Source: VXLM01 sp965242665
GTDB taxonomy: Bacteria; Chloroflexota; Dehalococcoidia; Lucifugimonadales; VXLM01
Direction: 5' to 3'
DNA length: 64,000 nt
NCBI GenBank assembly: GCA_965242665.1
Contig: OZ251484.1
Span: forward strand, 2,294,001-2,358,000
Position 1 is the first letter of the stretch, and every line of letters begins with the position of its first letter. Position numbers and translations under genes: made by a program. A model generated the notes under the pieces. It saw only the letters and a program-made list of their open reading frames with translations, had not been told where the DNA came from and made no database searches. Below are positions 44,765-54,223 of the stretch, in pieces.

Positions 44765-46291
44765 CTAACCGGCGCCAGTTACGCGGGCGAGCAGGCCGGA
44801 CGCGTCGCCGTCGATCGCGCGCAAGAAGGGAAATGGAAACAGGCCCATGAAGAAGATGAACGCTGCAAGGATAATCGCGGATACTGCCTCCCGCGGAGAG
44901 ATGTCTGTGCGGTCTTGCCACTGCGGGGCCAGATCCCCAAAGAATACCGTTGCCATCAGTCGCAGGATGTATACCGCAGTGATAGCCGCGCCCGCGATGG
45001 CTACTGCGCCGAGGATGGGATACGTTTGGAACAGCCCGAGGAAGACCAGCAGTTCCGCCGTGAACCCACTGAGACCCGGCAGGCCCAGCGACGTTAATCC
45101 CGCGATAGCGAAGAGCCAGGCCGTGGTCGTCATCTGCTTGGCCATGCCTTCCAGCGCGCCGATGTCCCTCGTATGGGTGCGCTCGTAGATGGCTCCCGCG
45201 AGAGCGAAGAACAGCGCCGTCATGACTCCGTGCGAGAACATCTGCATCACCGCGCCGCTCACGCCCAGATGATGCAGGGTCGCAAGACCCATGATGACGT
45301 ACCCCATGTGACTTACGCTCGAATAGCCAATGACGTACTTGAGGTCGCGCTGCCCCATTGCGGAGACTGCCCCGTAGATCACGTTCACCGCTCCGAGCGT
45401 GACGAGTATCGGCATCCAATCCTGCGCGCCGTCGGGCAAGAGCGTCATTCCGACGCGGAGAATGCCGTAAGCGCCCAGCTTCATGAGGACGCCCGCGTGC
45501 ACCATACTCACGGCGGATGGAGCCGCAACGTGGCCGTCGGGTGACCACGTGTGGAACGGCCAGAGTCCGGCCAGCACTCCAAACCCGACCATCAGGAACG
45601 GGAAGACCACTCTTTGGAAGGAGGGCGAGAATTGAACTTCGCTCAGCACTTGCAGGGCGAACGTGCCTGCGTTTGCCTCCACGAAGATCCAGAGCAGCGC
45701 AATCCAGATGAGGACGCTCCCGGCGACCAGAAATAGCATGAGCTTCATCGCGCCGTACTCTTTCGTGCGGACGAAGGTCTTGAACGTCGAGCTGCTCCCC
45801 CATATGCCAATCAATGGGTACATGGGCAGCACTGCGAGCTCGTAGAAGAAGAAGAGGAAGAACAGGTCGAGCGAGACGAAAACCCCAAACACGCCAGAAA
45901 GCAGGAGAAAATAGAGGATGAAGAAGTCCTTGTTGCGGCCGGCTATGCCCCAGGAAGTCAAGCTGCCGGTGAACATGACGATGCCCGTCAAGAGCGTCAT
46001 CATCGCAGAGATGCCGTCTACTCCCAGGGAGAGTGTGATGGCGCGTTCGCCAAACTCCCACGGTCCGGGTATCCTCAGCCATTGCCACGCCCGCAGGAAC
46101 TGATATCCGCCCGCCTCATGGTCGTAGGAAGCAAAGACGTAGAAGCCCAACAGCATGACCGCGAAGGATAGCCCGGCCGATATCCACCGCGTGACTTCCG
46201 GTTTGTGCGAAGGAACGAAGAGGAGAACGCCGGCGCCTGCCAAAGGCAGGGCGATCAGCAAGAACAGCACGTATCCGTCGAGCGTATCCAT
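44765..46291 (-). CDS. nuoM: NADH-quinone oxidoreductase subunit M
   Basis: Complex I antiporter-like subunit, 508 residues. LGVDGISAMMTLLTGIVMF, FFFYELAVLPMYPLIGIWG (Glu in helix TM5), WPFHTWSPDGHVAAPSAVSM, VHAGVLMKLGAYGILR and LKYVIGYSSVSHMGYVIMG are conserved NuoM motifs. Lies between a VOC-protein gene and nuoN. Confidence 0.94.
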   Translation of the reverse strand: MDTLDGYVLFLLIALPLAGAGVLLFVPSHKPEVTRWISAGLSFAVMLLGFYVFASYDHEAGGYQFLRAWQWLRIPGPWEFGERAITLSLGVDGISAMMTLLTGIVMFTGSLTSWGIAGRNKDFFILYFLLLSGVFGVFVSLDLFFLFFFYELAVLPMYPLIGIWGSSSTFKTFVRTKEYGAMKLMLFLVAGSVLIWIALLWIFVEANAGTFALQVLSEVQFSPSFQRVVFPFLMVGFGVLAGLWPFHTWSPDGHVAAPSAVSMVHAGVLMKLGAYGILRVGMTLLPDGAQDWMPILVTLGAVNVIYGAVSAMGQRDLKYVIGYSSVSHMGYVIMGLATLHHLGVSGAVMQMFSHGVMTALFFALAGAIYERTHTRDIGALEGMAKQMTTTAWLFAIAGLTSLGLPGLSGFTAELLVFLGLFQTYPILGAVAIAGAAITAVYILRLMATVFFGDLAPQWQDRTDISPREAVSAIILAAFIFFMGLFPFPFLRAIDGDASGLLARVTGAG

Positions 46292-46461
46292 TCGGTCGTT
46301 TAGTGTTTCTCCATGTATTCTCTAGGCAGTTGGGAGCGGCGCGGCGGATACCGGCTGCCATGAGGATTCTCCCGCGTATTGGGCTGTGCAGGAAGCGCTT
46401 CCTCATCTATGGGATCATCCAACCAGCGCAAGGGACGATGGAACAGGATGCGGACGTTCCC

Positions 46462-46845
46462 CTACCCCCAACCAGTCGGGTTGATGTCGAATGCGACGCC
46501 TTCCGGATCCATCCACTTCTTCTCGCCAACCCAGTTGTTGGGCGTTCCCTCGCGGTTTCCATGCGTCCGGTTGTATTCGACCATCTCGCATCCGCCCAGA
46601 GCGCTCATCTTTCGCTCGATTTCGTCCATGTCCTCGATCTGAAACCCGAAGTGATGCAGACCCGGACGACCACCGCCGTACCGGTCCGCCCGGAACAAGA
46701 GAAGGGCGAACACGATGTACCCATCCGTTAGGATAACCGCTTCATCGTTCCTCCTGATCTCATCGAGGCCGAACGCGCCCTTGTAGAACTCCGCAGACCG
46801 CTCCAGGTCGTTGGTGGTTATCGCTATGTGCCTAATCTTCGACAT
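46462..46845 (-). CDS. VOC family (glyoxalase/bleomycin-resistance fold) protein
   Basis: A 127-residue VOC protein: RHIAITTNDLERSAEFYKGA, FGLDEIRR, LHHFGFQIEDMDEIE and WMDPEGVAFDINPTGWG, with His/Glu metal-ligand positions at the expected strands. VOC enzymes are metal-dependent lyases, isomerases or dioxygenases; the substrate is not evident. It is located inside the nuo gene run between nuoL and nuoM, on the same strand. Confidence 0.8.
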   Translation of the reverse strand: MSKIRHIAITTNDLERSAEFYKGAFGLDEIRRNDEAVILTDGYIVFALLLFRADRYGGGRPGLHHFGFQIEDMDEIERKMSALGGCEMVEYNRTHGNREGTPNNWVGEKKWMDPEGVAFDINPTGWG

Positions 46846-46948
46846 GGTCTCCCTCCCATCTGACGAGTCGGGTCTGCGTATCCTACCACTCCCATAGACT
46901 CTATCGCTTCCGCCGTTTCGTTCTGTCTGGCGCTTCTCTGCGTCCGCC

Positions 46949-48841
46949 CTAGACCGTCCCGAGCCACCATATGCCTGCCAACACCAGGATCCCGAGCGCC
47001 ATGGCGAGTCCGTAGTTGTAGACGCGGCCCGATTGGATGTATCGTACTCGAAAGGCAGACAACCGCACGAGAATAGCGGGGCCGTCGACGCCGCGGTCGT
47101 TTATCACCGCACGATCGAAGCGTGAGCACGCCGCGGCTGCGGACAACGCGACCCTGTCGATGACCCACTGATACGTATCGTCCACGTAGTACTTGTTGAC
47201 CGCGATTCGTCGTACTGGAGAGAACTTCCTGGCCCATGCCTCATGTGAAACCGTCCCGCGTTGGTAGACGAGCCATCCCAACGCGCCGCCAGACCCCGCC
47301 AGCGCAACCGAAACGGCAGACAGCCACAGCACGAAGTGCCCCCCTCCTTCTTGGTGCAAGAACTCTTGATCGGCCAACAGGAACGCCCCAAATCCGTCGT
47401 ACGGTCCTAGCCAGTCGATGGCCAGCGCGCCGCCCAACACCGACCCGATGGCCAGCAGCGCGAGCGGTGCCGTCATAGTAGACGGAGATTCGTGGACGTC
47501 TGCGCTCCGGGTTCTCGCCTTCCCAAAGAATACTACGAATACCAGACGGGACATGTACAGGGCGCTCAACAAGACTCCGATGAGAGCCACTCCCAGGAAC
47601 AAGGCGCCCGGTCCGTCCAATACCGCCACGAGCGCCTCGTCTTTGCTCCAAAATCCTGCCATCGGCGGGATTCCCGCCAGCGAGGCAGCCCCGACGATGA
47701 ACGTGACGCCCGTAATGGGCATCGACCTTGCAAGCCCTCCGAGTTCCCATATGTCCGTCTTGTGGGTCGCGTGGTTTACGCTGCCGGCGCACAAGAAGAG
47801 GAGCGCCTTCGCCGCGCCGTGCGCCACCAGATGCAGCATCGCCGCATCCACCGATCCAGCACCCAACGCAAGCATCATCAAACCAAGGTGACTGATCGTC
47901 GAGTACGCCAGCACGCGCTTGAAATCGTTCATCACGAGCGCCAATGTGCACGCATATACGAAAGTGAACAACCCAACGATTGCTACGACGAGGAGAACGC
48001 TCTCCGTCAGCTGGAACAGCGGCATCAACCGCACTACTAGGAACACGCCTGCAGTGACCATGGTCGCGGCGTGAATGAGAGCGCTGACGGGGGTTGGCCC
48101 CTCCATCGCGTCCGGCAGCCAGACATGGAACGGAAATTGAGCCGACTTCCCCATCGCCCCAAGGAAGATCGATAGCATGGCGAAGTTCAACGTCGCATCG
48201 TCGATCCCGCCCTGCTCCGCGATGTGGAAGATAGTCGAAATATCAAACGTTCCCGTCGCACGGAACAACACGATGATCCCGATGAGCAGGCCAACATCCC
48301 CGATTCTCGTCGTGATGAACGCCTTCTTCGCCGCTTCCGCGGCTGGCCTCCGCTCCCACCAAAACCCGATGAGCAAGTACGACCCCAACCCCACCAACTC
48401 CCACGCTGCGTAGAGGAAGATCAGGTTGTCTGCCAGCACGAGCGCCAGCATCGACCCGGCGAACAGAGCGTGAACGGCGTAGTACCACCCAATGCGCTTC
48501 TCTCCCTTCATGTACTCGATCGAATACACTTGGACGATGAGCGCGACGAAGGTAACGAGCCCAATCATTACCACCGACAGACGGTCGACGATGATACTCC
48601 AGGAGACCCGCGTATCTCCCAGGATGATCCAGTCGATGCCGGCCGTGCGCGGGCCGTTGGCGACTACGTCCGCCAGGACGAACCAAAAGAGGATGAACCC
48701 CAATGCAATGGCGGCGATTGGAACATAAACTCCCTGCTTGGGGAGGAATCGGCCAAATACCGCCGTCACGAAGAACGCAGACACGCTCAGAACGGGGATC
48801 ACCCACGCCCACTGCGCGGTTATGGTATCGGACAGCGGCAT
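46949..48841 (-). CDS. nuoL: NADH-quinone oxidoreductase subunit L
   Basis: Largest antiporter-like subunit of complex I, 630 residues. Clear motifs: VDRLSVVMIGLVTFVALIVQ, YSIEYMKGEKRIGWYYAVHA, AWELVGLGSYLLIGFWW (essential Glu), FPFHVWLPDAMEGPTPVSAL, IHAATMVTAGVFLVVRLMPL, FKRVLAYSTISHLGLMMLAL, and the C-terminal region with NKYYVDDTYQWVIDRVALSA preceding the lateral helix. Confidence 0.95.
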   Translation of the reverse strand: MPLSDTITAQWAWVIPVLSVSAFFVTAVFGRFLPKQGVYVPIAAIALGFILFWFVLADVVANGPRTAGIDWIILGDTRVSWSIIVDRLSVVMIGLVTFVALIVQVYSIEYMKGEKRIGWYYAVHALFAGSMLALVLADNLIFLYAAWELVGLGSYLLIGFWWERRPAAEAAKKAFITTRIGDVGLLIGIIVLFRATGTFDISTIFHIAEQGGIDDATLNFAMLSIFLGAMGKSAQFPFHVWLPDAMEGPTPVSALIHAATMVTAGVFLVVRLMPLFQLTESVLLVVAIVGLFTFVYACTLALVMNDFKRVLAYSTISHLGLMMLALGAGSVDAAMLHLVAHGAAKALLFLCAGSVNHATHKTDIWELGGLARSMPITGVTFIVGAASLAGIPPMAGFWSKDEALVAVLDGPGALFLGVALIGVLLSALYMSRLVFVVFFGKARTRSADVHESPSTMTAPLALLAIGSVLGGALAIDWLGPYDGFGAFLLADQEFLHQEGGGHFVLWLSAVSVALAGSGGALGWLVYQRGTVSHEAWARKFSPVRRIAVNKYYVDDTYQWVIDRVALSAAAACSRFDRAVINDRGVDGPAILVRLSAFRVRYIQSGRVYNYGLAMALGILVLAGIWWLGTV

Positions 48842-48893
48842 CTATCTACGCTGTACCCGCACGTTGCGACTGGATCTTCCTCTGCATCGCGCT

Positions 48894-49568
48894 CTACCGC
48901 GGTTCAGGACAGTCGGTTCCTGAGACAGCTTCGATATTGTCCTCGATCGTCCTCTCCCGCAGGTACGTTTGCGTGGCGCAGATCGTCAGATCCTTGTTCA
49001 AGAAGTAGGTCGTAGGCCATGCCTGGACGTTGTATGCCTTGGCGATCGAGCCTCTCTTGTCTTCGGCGTCCGGGTCGGAATCCGGGTCGAAGGCAACGAT
49101 GAACTGCAGCTCTTTGTCCGTCGTAAACTTCTGCCCCGCTTCCGGGTTGCTCGGAGGATCCCAATCCGACTGCCCTCCGAGGGATTCTTGGATGGCGATG
49201 AAGTGTACGTTTTCTGCGTGCGTGTTGTCGTATGCGTCCTTCAGGAGGATGATCAGATCCGCGCACGGAGTGCAGGCCGGATACCAGAAGGTGATGACCA
49301 CCGGCTTCCCTCTGAGATCGGACAGGTTGATGACCTGGTCCTTCATGTAGTTCGCGTTCTCGAAGGCCGTGATCGTGAAGTCCGGCGCCGGACTTCCTGC
49401 CTCCGCAACCGCGGCGGCGGATCCGGACGCCCCGTTCCCCGACTGCGTGTTCGCGGTCTCGCCATCCTCCGAGGCATCCCCTCCTCCGTCTCCTCCCCCG
49501 CACGCCATCGCGAGCGATAGCAGCAGAGCCAGAACGATGAAACCGGAAGTGTATCTGTGAAGTCGCAT
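48894..49568 (-). CDS. TlpA-like thioredoxin lipoprotein
   Basis: A 224-residue lipoprotein (lipobox LSLAMACGGG) with a Gly/Asp/Ser linker, then a TlpA/ResA-like thioredoxin domain: SPAPDFTITAFENANYMKDQ, LRGKPVVITFWYPACTPCAD with the CxxC pair (CTPC), and VQAWPTTYFLNKD with the cis-Pro. It has an insert (GGQSDWDPPSNPEAGQKF) and a C-terminal Cys pair. It sits between nuoK and nuoL on the same strand, so it is probably co-transcribed with complex I; an extracytoplasmic disulfide-reduction role is likely. Confidence 0.8.
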   Translation of the reverse strand: MRLHRYTSGFIVLALLLSLAMACGGGDGGGDASEDGETANTQSGNGASGSAAAVAEAGSPAPDFTITAFENANYMKDQVINLSDLRGKPVVITFWYPACTPCADLIILLKDAYDNTHAENVHFIAIQESLGGQSDWDPPSNPEAGQKFTTDKELQFIVAFDPDSDPDAEDKRGSIAKAYNVQAWPTTYFLNKDLTICATQTYLRERTIEDNIEAVSGTDCPEPR

Positions 49569-49578
49569 GGCTTACCTC

Positions 49579-49896
49579 TCACCACTTCAAGAGATTGATT
49601 TCGTCCACGTTGACCGTAGATCGGTTGCGGTATAATCGTAAGACAATCGCCAACGCGAGCGCTAGCTCCGCCGCCGCAATCGTTATTACGAACACTGCGA
49701 TCACCTGTCCGAGCGCACGGCTCGGATCCGCAAAGTCCGTGAATGCGGCGAACCCGACGAGATTGACGTTCACCGCGTTGAGCATCAACTCGATGGACAT
49801 CAAGATCAGAACCGCGCTCCTCCGAGACAGCACGCCGTACAATCCGACGGCAAACAGCGCCGCGGAGACGACTTGAAAGTGGACAAGCTCGATCAT
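49579..49896 (-). CDS. nuoK: NADH-quinone oxidoreductase subunit K
   Basis: Small complex I membrane subunit, 105 residues, three helices. GVLSRRSAVLILMSIELMLN then AVNVNLVGFA holds the conserved membrane Glu (IELMLNAVN), and FVITIAAAELALALAIVL the second. It overlaps nuoJ by 4 bp. Confidence 0.94.
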   Translation of the reverse strand: MIELVHFQVVSAALFAVGLYGVLSRRSAVLILMSIELMLNAVNVNLVGFAAFTDFADPSRALGQVIAVFVITIAAAELALALAIVLRLYRNRSTVNVDEINLLKW

Positions 49897-50390
49897 TCCC
49901 GCCCCTCCGCGCTGCCCACCATCACCACCACGCCGATCAGTGCGATGAGCAGCACGAGCGACGCGATTTCAAACGGAACCGCCCACTGCTCGAACAGCGT
50001 TCGCCCCAATTCTTCGAATCCCACGGACTGCCGGTCCGATGCAGTGCGAATCGTCGTAAACACAGCCCCCCCAACGAGGAGCGCGAACACTCCAACCGAT
50101 ACGAGCGCGGCCACCGGCCACTGCCGGTTCTCCGCGAGACCCTTGAAATCATGGATGCGCGTGAGCATGAGAGCGAACAGTATGACGATGACTATCGCCC
50201 CTCCGTAGATGAGCACCTGCACGAGGGCCAAGAACTCCGCGAGGCCGGCGAGGAACAGCCCTGCCACGCCCATGAGCGAAGCCAGCAGCGCGAACGCGGC
50301 ATATACGATGTTGCGCGTCATCACGACGCCAAGCGCTCCGCCGAGCGCGATAGCGGCCGCAATGAAGAACACTATCAGGGAGATGGACAA
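49893..50390 (-). CDS. nuoJ: NADH-quinone oxidoreductase subunit J
   Basis: Complex I subunit with five helices, 165 residues. AIALGGALGVVMTRNIVYAA, FALLASLMGVAGLFL, LAEFLALVQVLIYGGAIVIV and LFALMLT are typical NuoJ. First nuo gene of the run here; nuoA-I are not in the window. Confidence 0.93.
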   Translation of the reverse strand: MSISLIVFFIAAAIALGGALGVVMTRNIVYAAFALLASLMGVAGLFLAGLAEFLALVQVLIYGGAIVIVILFALMLTRIHDFKGLAENRQWPVAALVSVGVFALLVGGAVFTTIRTASDRQSVGFEELGRTLFEQWAVPFEIASLVLLIALIGVVVMVGSAEGRE

Positions 50391-50874
50391 AGCGCGGATG
50401 CACTCCCTACGAGTCTATCCAACTTCAACACCACATTATACCACCATCCCCGTTCAATAGTGATATAGCCTCCAAGACCTTACCGTTTGCTTTTGCGGCA
50501 TGGATTGCGCCCGGGCCTCAACAGGTTGGACTCTACGTCATTCCCGCACCCACCACCGTCATTCCCGCGAAGGCGGGAATCCATCGGTCGGTGTCCGGCA
50601 CCCATCCATAGAAATACCTCCCCGACGCGATAAACCAAACGGAACCGCACGATCCGAAGGCAGCCCGCGCCAATACGTGCTATACTTTCGCAAACTCCGC
50701 GATAAGGACCTAACACATGACCATGCGCCGAGCCACGCGAGTACCTCACAACCACGATGCGTATCCTGCCCCCTTCCCTCGCAACAGGGCAACCAGGCCA
50801 ACCTCCCTGACAGCCGGCGCGACGGGCCGAGTGACGGCGGGGTGGGTGGGCGGTATAGGATGGGGGAGCATACG
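50391..50874. repeat. Divergent intergenic region with REP-like palindrome
   Basis: About 480 bp between nuoJ and the methyltransferase-HNH gene. It contains a REP-like palindrome at 50557-50581 and a half-unit upstream at 50535-50546 (ACGTCATTCCCG). An extended -10 (TGGTATAAT on the minus strand, hexamer at 50435-50440) lies 45 bp before nuoJ and may drive the nuo operon. No gene is supported. Confidence 0.55.
50435..50440 (-). promoter_or_regulatory. Possible extended -10 promoter for nuoJ operon
   Basis: Minus strand TGGTATAAT, an extended -10. A TTGAAC upstream is too close (11 bp) to be a normal -35. Confidence 0.4.
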
Positions 50875-52545
50875 ATGAGTCCTTCTACCTCCATACCGAA
50901 CAATCGTTCCCCGCAAGAATCCCAGGACGCCGCACGGCAGGCGCCGAATTTCCAGCTCAACGCCTTCTACTTGGGCGACAACCTCGGCGTGCTCAGAAGT
51001 TTCGACTCCGGCACCGTCGATCTAATTGCCACCGACCCGCCGTTCAACAAGAAGCGCGACGCCTTCGAGGGCGAACTGAAGGGCGGCGGCAAGGCGAAGT
51101 TCAAAGACAACTGGCATTGGGTCGATCCGGATCCGGACAAGGGCAGGCGGCACGATCCGGACGCCATCGAGAATCACGTGGACTGGTTAGATTCTATCGA
51201 GAAGCATCACCACAGGGTCCACGCGCTCATCACCGCAACTCGTGATGTCTATGGGGACGACATGGCCGCCTTCCTCTGCTGGCTGGGAGTGCGGATCTTG
51301 GAGATGCACCGCGTGCTCAAGCCAACGGGGAGTCTCTATCTCCACCTCGACCACACCGCACACGCCTACGTGAAGGCGCTCATGGACGCGGTGTTTGGGC
51401 AGAAGAATTTTTTGAATGCCATCACATGGCCACGTTATGCAGTCCATAGTTTGAGTGCTGGATTTGATCAAGTGGCCGATGTGTTGTTGATGTATTCCAA
51501 GGGGGACCACCCGACATTGAACCGTGTGTTCGATGTTCCTTCGGGCGAGGAGATGGAAAAGAGGTTTCCGTATGTTGAAGCGGAAACGGGACGTCGGTAT
51601 CAGCATGTCGCGTTGGAACAGTCGTCAAATTACGTGGAAGGTGATGCGGAGAGGATCATCTCCGGCAAGAAGGTTGTCAGCTCGGTTGGTTGGAGGTGGA
51701 CACAAGAGACTTTCGATAAACGAATTGCTGAGAACCCACTCCTTATCCATTGGACGAAGAACGGCCGCCCCCGATACAAGCTCTATATGGATGAATATAA
51801 GGGCTCCCCTTTGGGGAACATTTGGACGGACATCCCTTATCTTGCCGCTGGAGACAAGGAGCGGACCGGCTACCCAACGCAGAAGCCGTTGGCGTTGTAC
51901 AAGCGCATCGTCAGGGCGTCGTCCAACCCTGGGGACATCGTGCTCGACCCGTTCGCGGGGTGTGCGACGACTGCCGTGGCCGCGCAGAGCCTCCGCCGCA
52001 ACTGGGTCGCCATCGACATCGAGGCCGAGGGCTACAACCTGACCAAGCAGCGCATGAGCGACGAGCGCGCGCTTGACCAGCAAACGATCGCCATCGGGCC
52101 GGCTATCACCGACCTGCCTGCGCGGATGGACGATGGGCGCACAGAGGCGGATCCGTTGAACCCAGAGCCCCGCAAGCAGCGGCCTCCTTCGAAGATCGAC
52201 AAGGATAGAGACCGCAAGCTGGATATTCTGATAGCCGAGTTTGGTCTCCAGTGTTGGGGGTGTGGGTTCACTCCGCCCGGCGATGCGGGACAGCTGCATG
52301 GCAGGGATTTCTTCGAGCTCGACCACATCAGACCGCAGTCCGACAGGGGAACTCATGACATTCTGAACAGGGCCATACTCTGCGGCCCGTGCAACAAGCG
52401 CAAGGGCGGTTTTGGGGGGACGTTGACTGACCTTCGGGAGCAGAACGAGACGGCGCAGAGGCTGTACGGGCGGTTGCTGGATATGACGAAGGTGGTGGAT
52501 TGGCACGCGCGCTATGAGGACGGGGAGGAGGAGAGGCTGGTGTGA
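50875..52545 (+). CDS. DNA methyltransferase - HNH endonuclease fusion, second copy
   Basis: A 556-residue beta-class DNA amino-methyltransferase with C-terminal HNH. GDNLGVLRSFDSGTVDLIAT then DPPFNKKRD (catalytic DPPF), LHLDHTAHAYVKALMDAVFG, and LDPFAGCATTAVAAQSLRRN are the MTase motifs; the HNH is CWGCGFTPPGDAGQL ... FFELDHIRPQSDRGTH ... AILCGPCNKRKGG. Same domain order as the 25970-27274 protein, but longer with a different middle (target-recognition) region. ATG at 50875 has GGGGGAG six bases upstream. No inverted-repeat ends like those of the 25.9-kb element are seen around it. Confidence 0.87.
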   Translation: MSPSTSIPNNRSPQESQDAARQAPNFQLNAFYLGDNLGVLRSFDSGTVDLIATDPPFNKKRDAFEGELKGGGKAKFKDNWHWVDPDPDKGRRHDPDAIENHVDWLDSIEKHHHRVHALITATRDVYGDDMAAFLCWLGVRILEMHRVLKPTGSLYLHLDHTAHAYVKALMDAVFGQKNFLNAITWPRYAVHSLSAGFDQVADVLLMYSKGDHPTLNRVFDVPSGEEMEKRFPYVEAETGRRYQHVALEQSSNYVEGDAERIISGKKVVSSVGWRWTQETFDKRIAENPLLIHWTKNGRPRYKLYMDEYKGSPLGNIWTDIPYLAAGDKERTGYPTQKPLALYKRIVRASSNPGDIVLDPFAGCATTAVAAQSLRRNWVAIDIEAEGYNLTKQRMSDERALDQQTIAIGPAITDLPARMDDGRTEADPLNPEPRKQRPPSKIDKDRDRKLDILIAEFGLQCWGCGFTPPGDAGQLHGRDFFELDHIRPQSDRGTHDILNRAILCGPCNKRKGGFGGTLTDLREQNETAQRLYGRLLDMTKVVDWHARYEDGEEERLV

Positions 52546-52867
52546 TGGGACTCATGGCGGCGCTGGTTGCGGGCGTAGATTCCCGCCTTCGCGGGAATGA
52601 CGTGAGGGGGTGCGAGATATGACGTGGGTGTGGTGCGGGAATGATGACGGGAGGGTTTTACCGGCAGGAGTTGCCCCTTGGACCGCGGCGCATCGGACGC
52701 ATCGCTTGGAGTCGCCACGTCCCAGGCCCCGCGCCAACAGATCGAACGGAACCCGCAAAGCCAATCTCTGTTGACAGCACGGCCTTTCGTCTATAGACTA
52801 CAACCCGCAGCCGCATTTGGGCTTTGCCGAACCGGACGTGACGGAAAATGACGAACGGAGGCCTCTC
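52546..52867. repeat. Intergenic region with REP-like palindrome
   Basis: About 320 bp. REP-like palindrome at 52578-52602 followed by two degenerate half-units (GATATGACGTGGG; GCGGGAATGATGACGG). No gene seen. Confidence 0.55.
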
Positions 52868-53662
52868 ATGACTGAAGAACAAGAAAAGAAATCATCCGGT
52901 GGAAGGATCGGCGGTCACATACGCAACGCGCTGATCGCTGGCGCGCTGATCGCAGTCCCGATCGCCATTGCGTTCGTATTGATCCGATGGGCCTTCACGA
53001 CCATCGACGGACTGTTGCGAACGCCTGTACAGTGGATCGTAGAACAGATCACCGGTAGGGACATTGAATTCCAGATCCCAGGCCTAGGGTTGGTCGCCCT
53101 GTTGGTCATCGTCTATATCCTCGGATTGATCTGGACGAAGCGGCTTGGACGGCGGACGATTCGGACCATGCAGCATCTCCTCCTCAAGGTTCCTGTGATT
53201 GGCGCCGTGTACGGACCGGCCAAACAGCTCATCGAGTCGTTCACCGGGGAGAGCGGCGCAGGGTTCAAGCGCGTCGTCGTCGTGGAGTACCCCAAGCAGG
53301 GCACCTGGATGATCGGTTTCCTCACCGGAATATCGGATGTCGTGCCGGGTTCCACCATGGGGATCATCTACCTGCCCACTGCCCCGACTCCCAACTCCGG
53401 TTGGGTTGCCATGGTCCCCGTGCAGAACATATACGACACTACGATGTCCGTCCAAGAGGCCATGTCCATGGTACTTTCCGGGGGAATAGATTCTCCAACG
53501 CAGATCGACCTCAAGCCGATGGATCCCAGGGAAGCGGCCGAGTTCGTCGCGCTTGGCCCCGAGGCGAACGCTCCAAAGGTTAGCCCCGAGTCCGGGGTCT
53601 TCAACCTGCCGTTCATCAAAGGCCCAGACGATACGGAAAAGGAAGGAGAAGAGAAGAAGTAA
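52868..53662 (+). CDS. DUF502 family membrane protein
   Basis: A 264-residue protein with two N-terminal transmembrane helices (NALIAGALIAVPIAIAFVLI and IPGLGLVALLVIVYILGL) and a soluble C-terminal part. KVPVIGAVYGPAKQLIESF, VVVEYPKQGTWMIGFLTG and FIPTAPTPNSG-like YLPTAPTPNSGWVAMVPVQN are the diagnostic DUF502 blocks. Function is unknown; the family is broadly distributed. ATG at 52868 follows GGAGG by seven bases. Confidence 0.85.
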   Translation: MTEEQEKKSSGGRIGGHIRNALIAGALIAVPIAIAFVLIRWAFTTIDGLLRTPVQWIVEQITGRDIEFQIPGLGLVALLVIVYILGLIWTKRLGRRTIRTMQHLLLKVPVIGAVYGPAKQLIESFTGESGAGFKRVVVVEYPKQGTWMIGFLTGISDVVPGSTMGIIYLPTAPTPNSGWVAMVPVQNIYDTTMSVQEAMSMVLSGGIDSPTQIDLKPMDPREAAEFVALGPEANAPKVSPESGVFNLPFIKGPDDTEKEGEEKK

Positions 53663-53742
53663 GCCTGCGTGGCCGGCATTTCTGGATGCGAAGCGGCAAG
53701 ACCGAGGAGCAGACCCGCGCGCGGCGGCAGACAAAGATGCGG

Positions 53743-53819
53743 TGGTAGCGCATACGGGATTCGAACCCGTGATCTCCGCCTTGAGAGGGCGGTGTCCTAG
53801 GCCGCTAGACGAATGCGCC
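53743..53819 (-). tRNA. tRNA-Glu (anticodon CTC)
   Basis: A complete cloverleaf on the minus strand: acceptor GGCGCAT pairs with ATGCGCT (G1-U72 wobble), discriminator A, encoded CCA. Anticodon stem-loop CCGCC-CTCTCAA-GGCGG gives anticodon CUC. T-arm ACGGG-TTCGAAT-CCCGT. Confidence 0.93.
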
Positions 53820-53832
53820 GCGCCAGCCGCTC

Positions 53833-53906
53833 TGGCTGGGGATAGAGGATTCGAACCTCTGCTTACAGATCCAGAGTCTGTCGTCCTACCGCTAGACGAA
53901 TCCCCA
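53833..53906 (-). tRNA. tRNA-Gln (anticodon CTG)
   Basis: Minus strand cloverleaf: acceptor TGGGGAT pairs with ATCCCCA, discriminator G, encoded CCA. The U1-A72 pair and G73 are glutamine tRNA identity features. Anticodon loop CTCTGGA gives anticodon CUG. T-arm AGAGG-TTCGAAT-CCTCT. It lies 13 bp upstream (in transcription order) of tRNA-Glu. Confidence 0.93.
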
Positions 53907-54223
53907 CCATGCCACGATGGTACCACATGCCGCGCAAAGATTCAAGACCTCTTTTCCAAGGATTCAGTTTCCACCTCTCTCTCCATTCCTGCGAGAGAGA
54001 CTCTCGTATAACCGCTGGGGAGCCAGTTCCATTCCCTCTTCTTCCTTCAAGCCAGAGTGAGAGTGAAGCCCCCCGCGCCGTCAATCGAGGTATACAACGG
54101 TATCCGAAAGCGGGAGCTCCCGCATCCCGAAGAAGAACCGTTCGCCAAAACTCGTTGACATGACTGCAGCCATGCAGGTAGAATTCTCCCGAGCCGCAAT
54201 AGAAACGAAAAGCGTGGTGATAG
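53907..54223. other. Divergent intergenic region upstream of rpsP
   Basis: About 317 bp between tRNA-Gln and rpsP. Apart from the rpsP promoter at 54155-54184 I see no gene or repeat. Confidence 0.5.
54155..54184 (+). promoter_or_regulatory. Promoter of rpsP operon
   Basis: TTGACA (54155-54160), 18-base spacer, TAGAAT (54179-54184), about 40 bp before rpsP. Confidence 0.65.
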
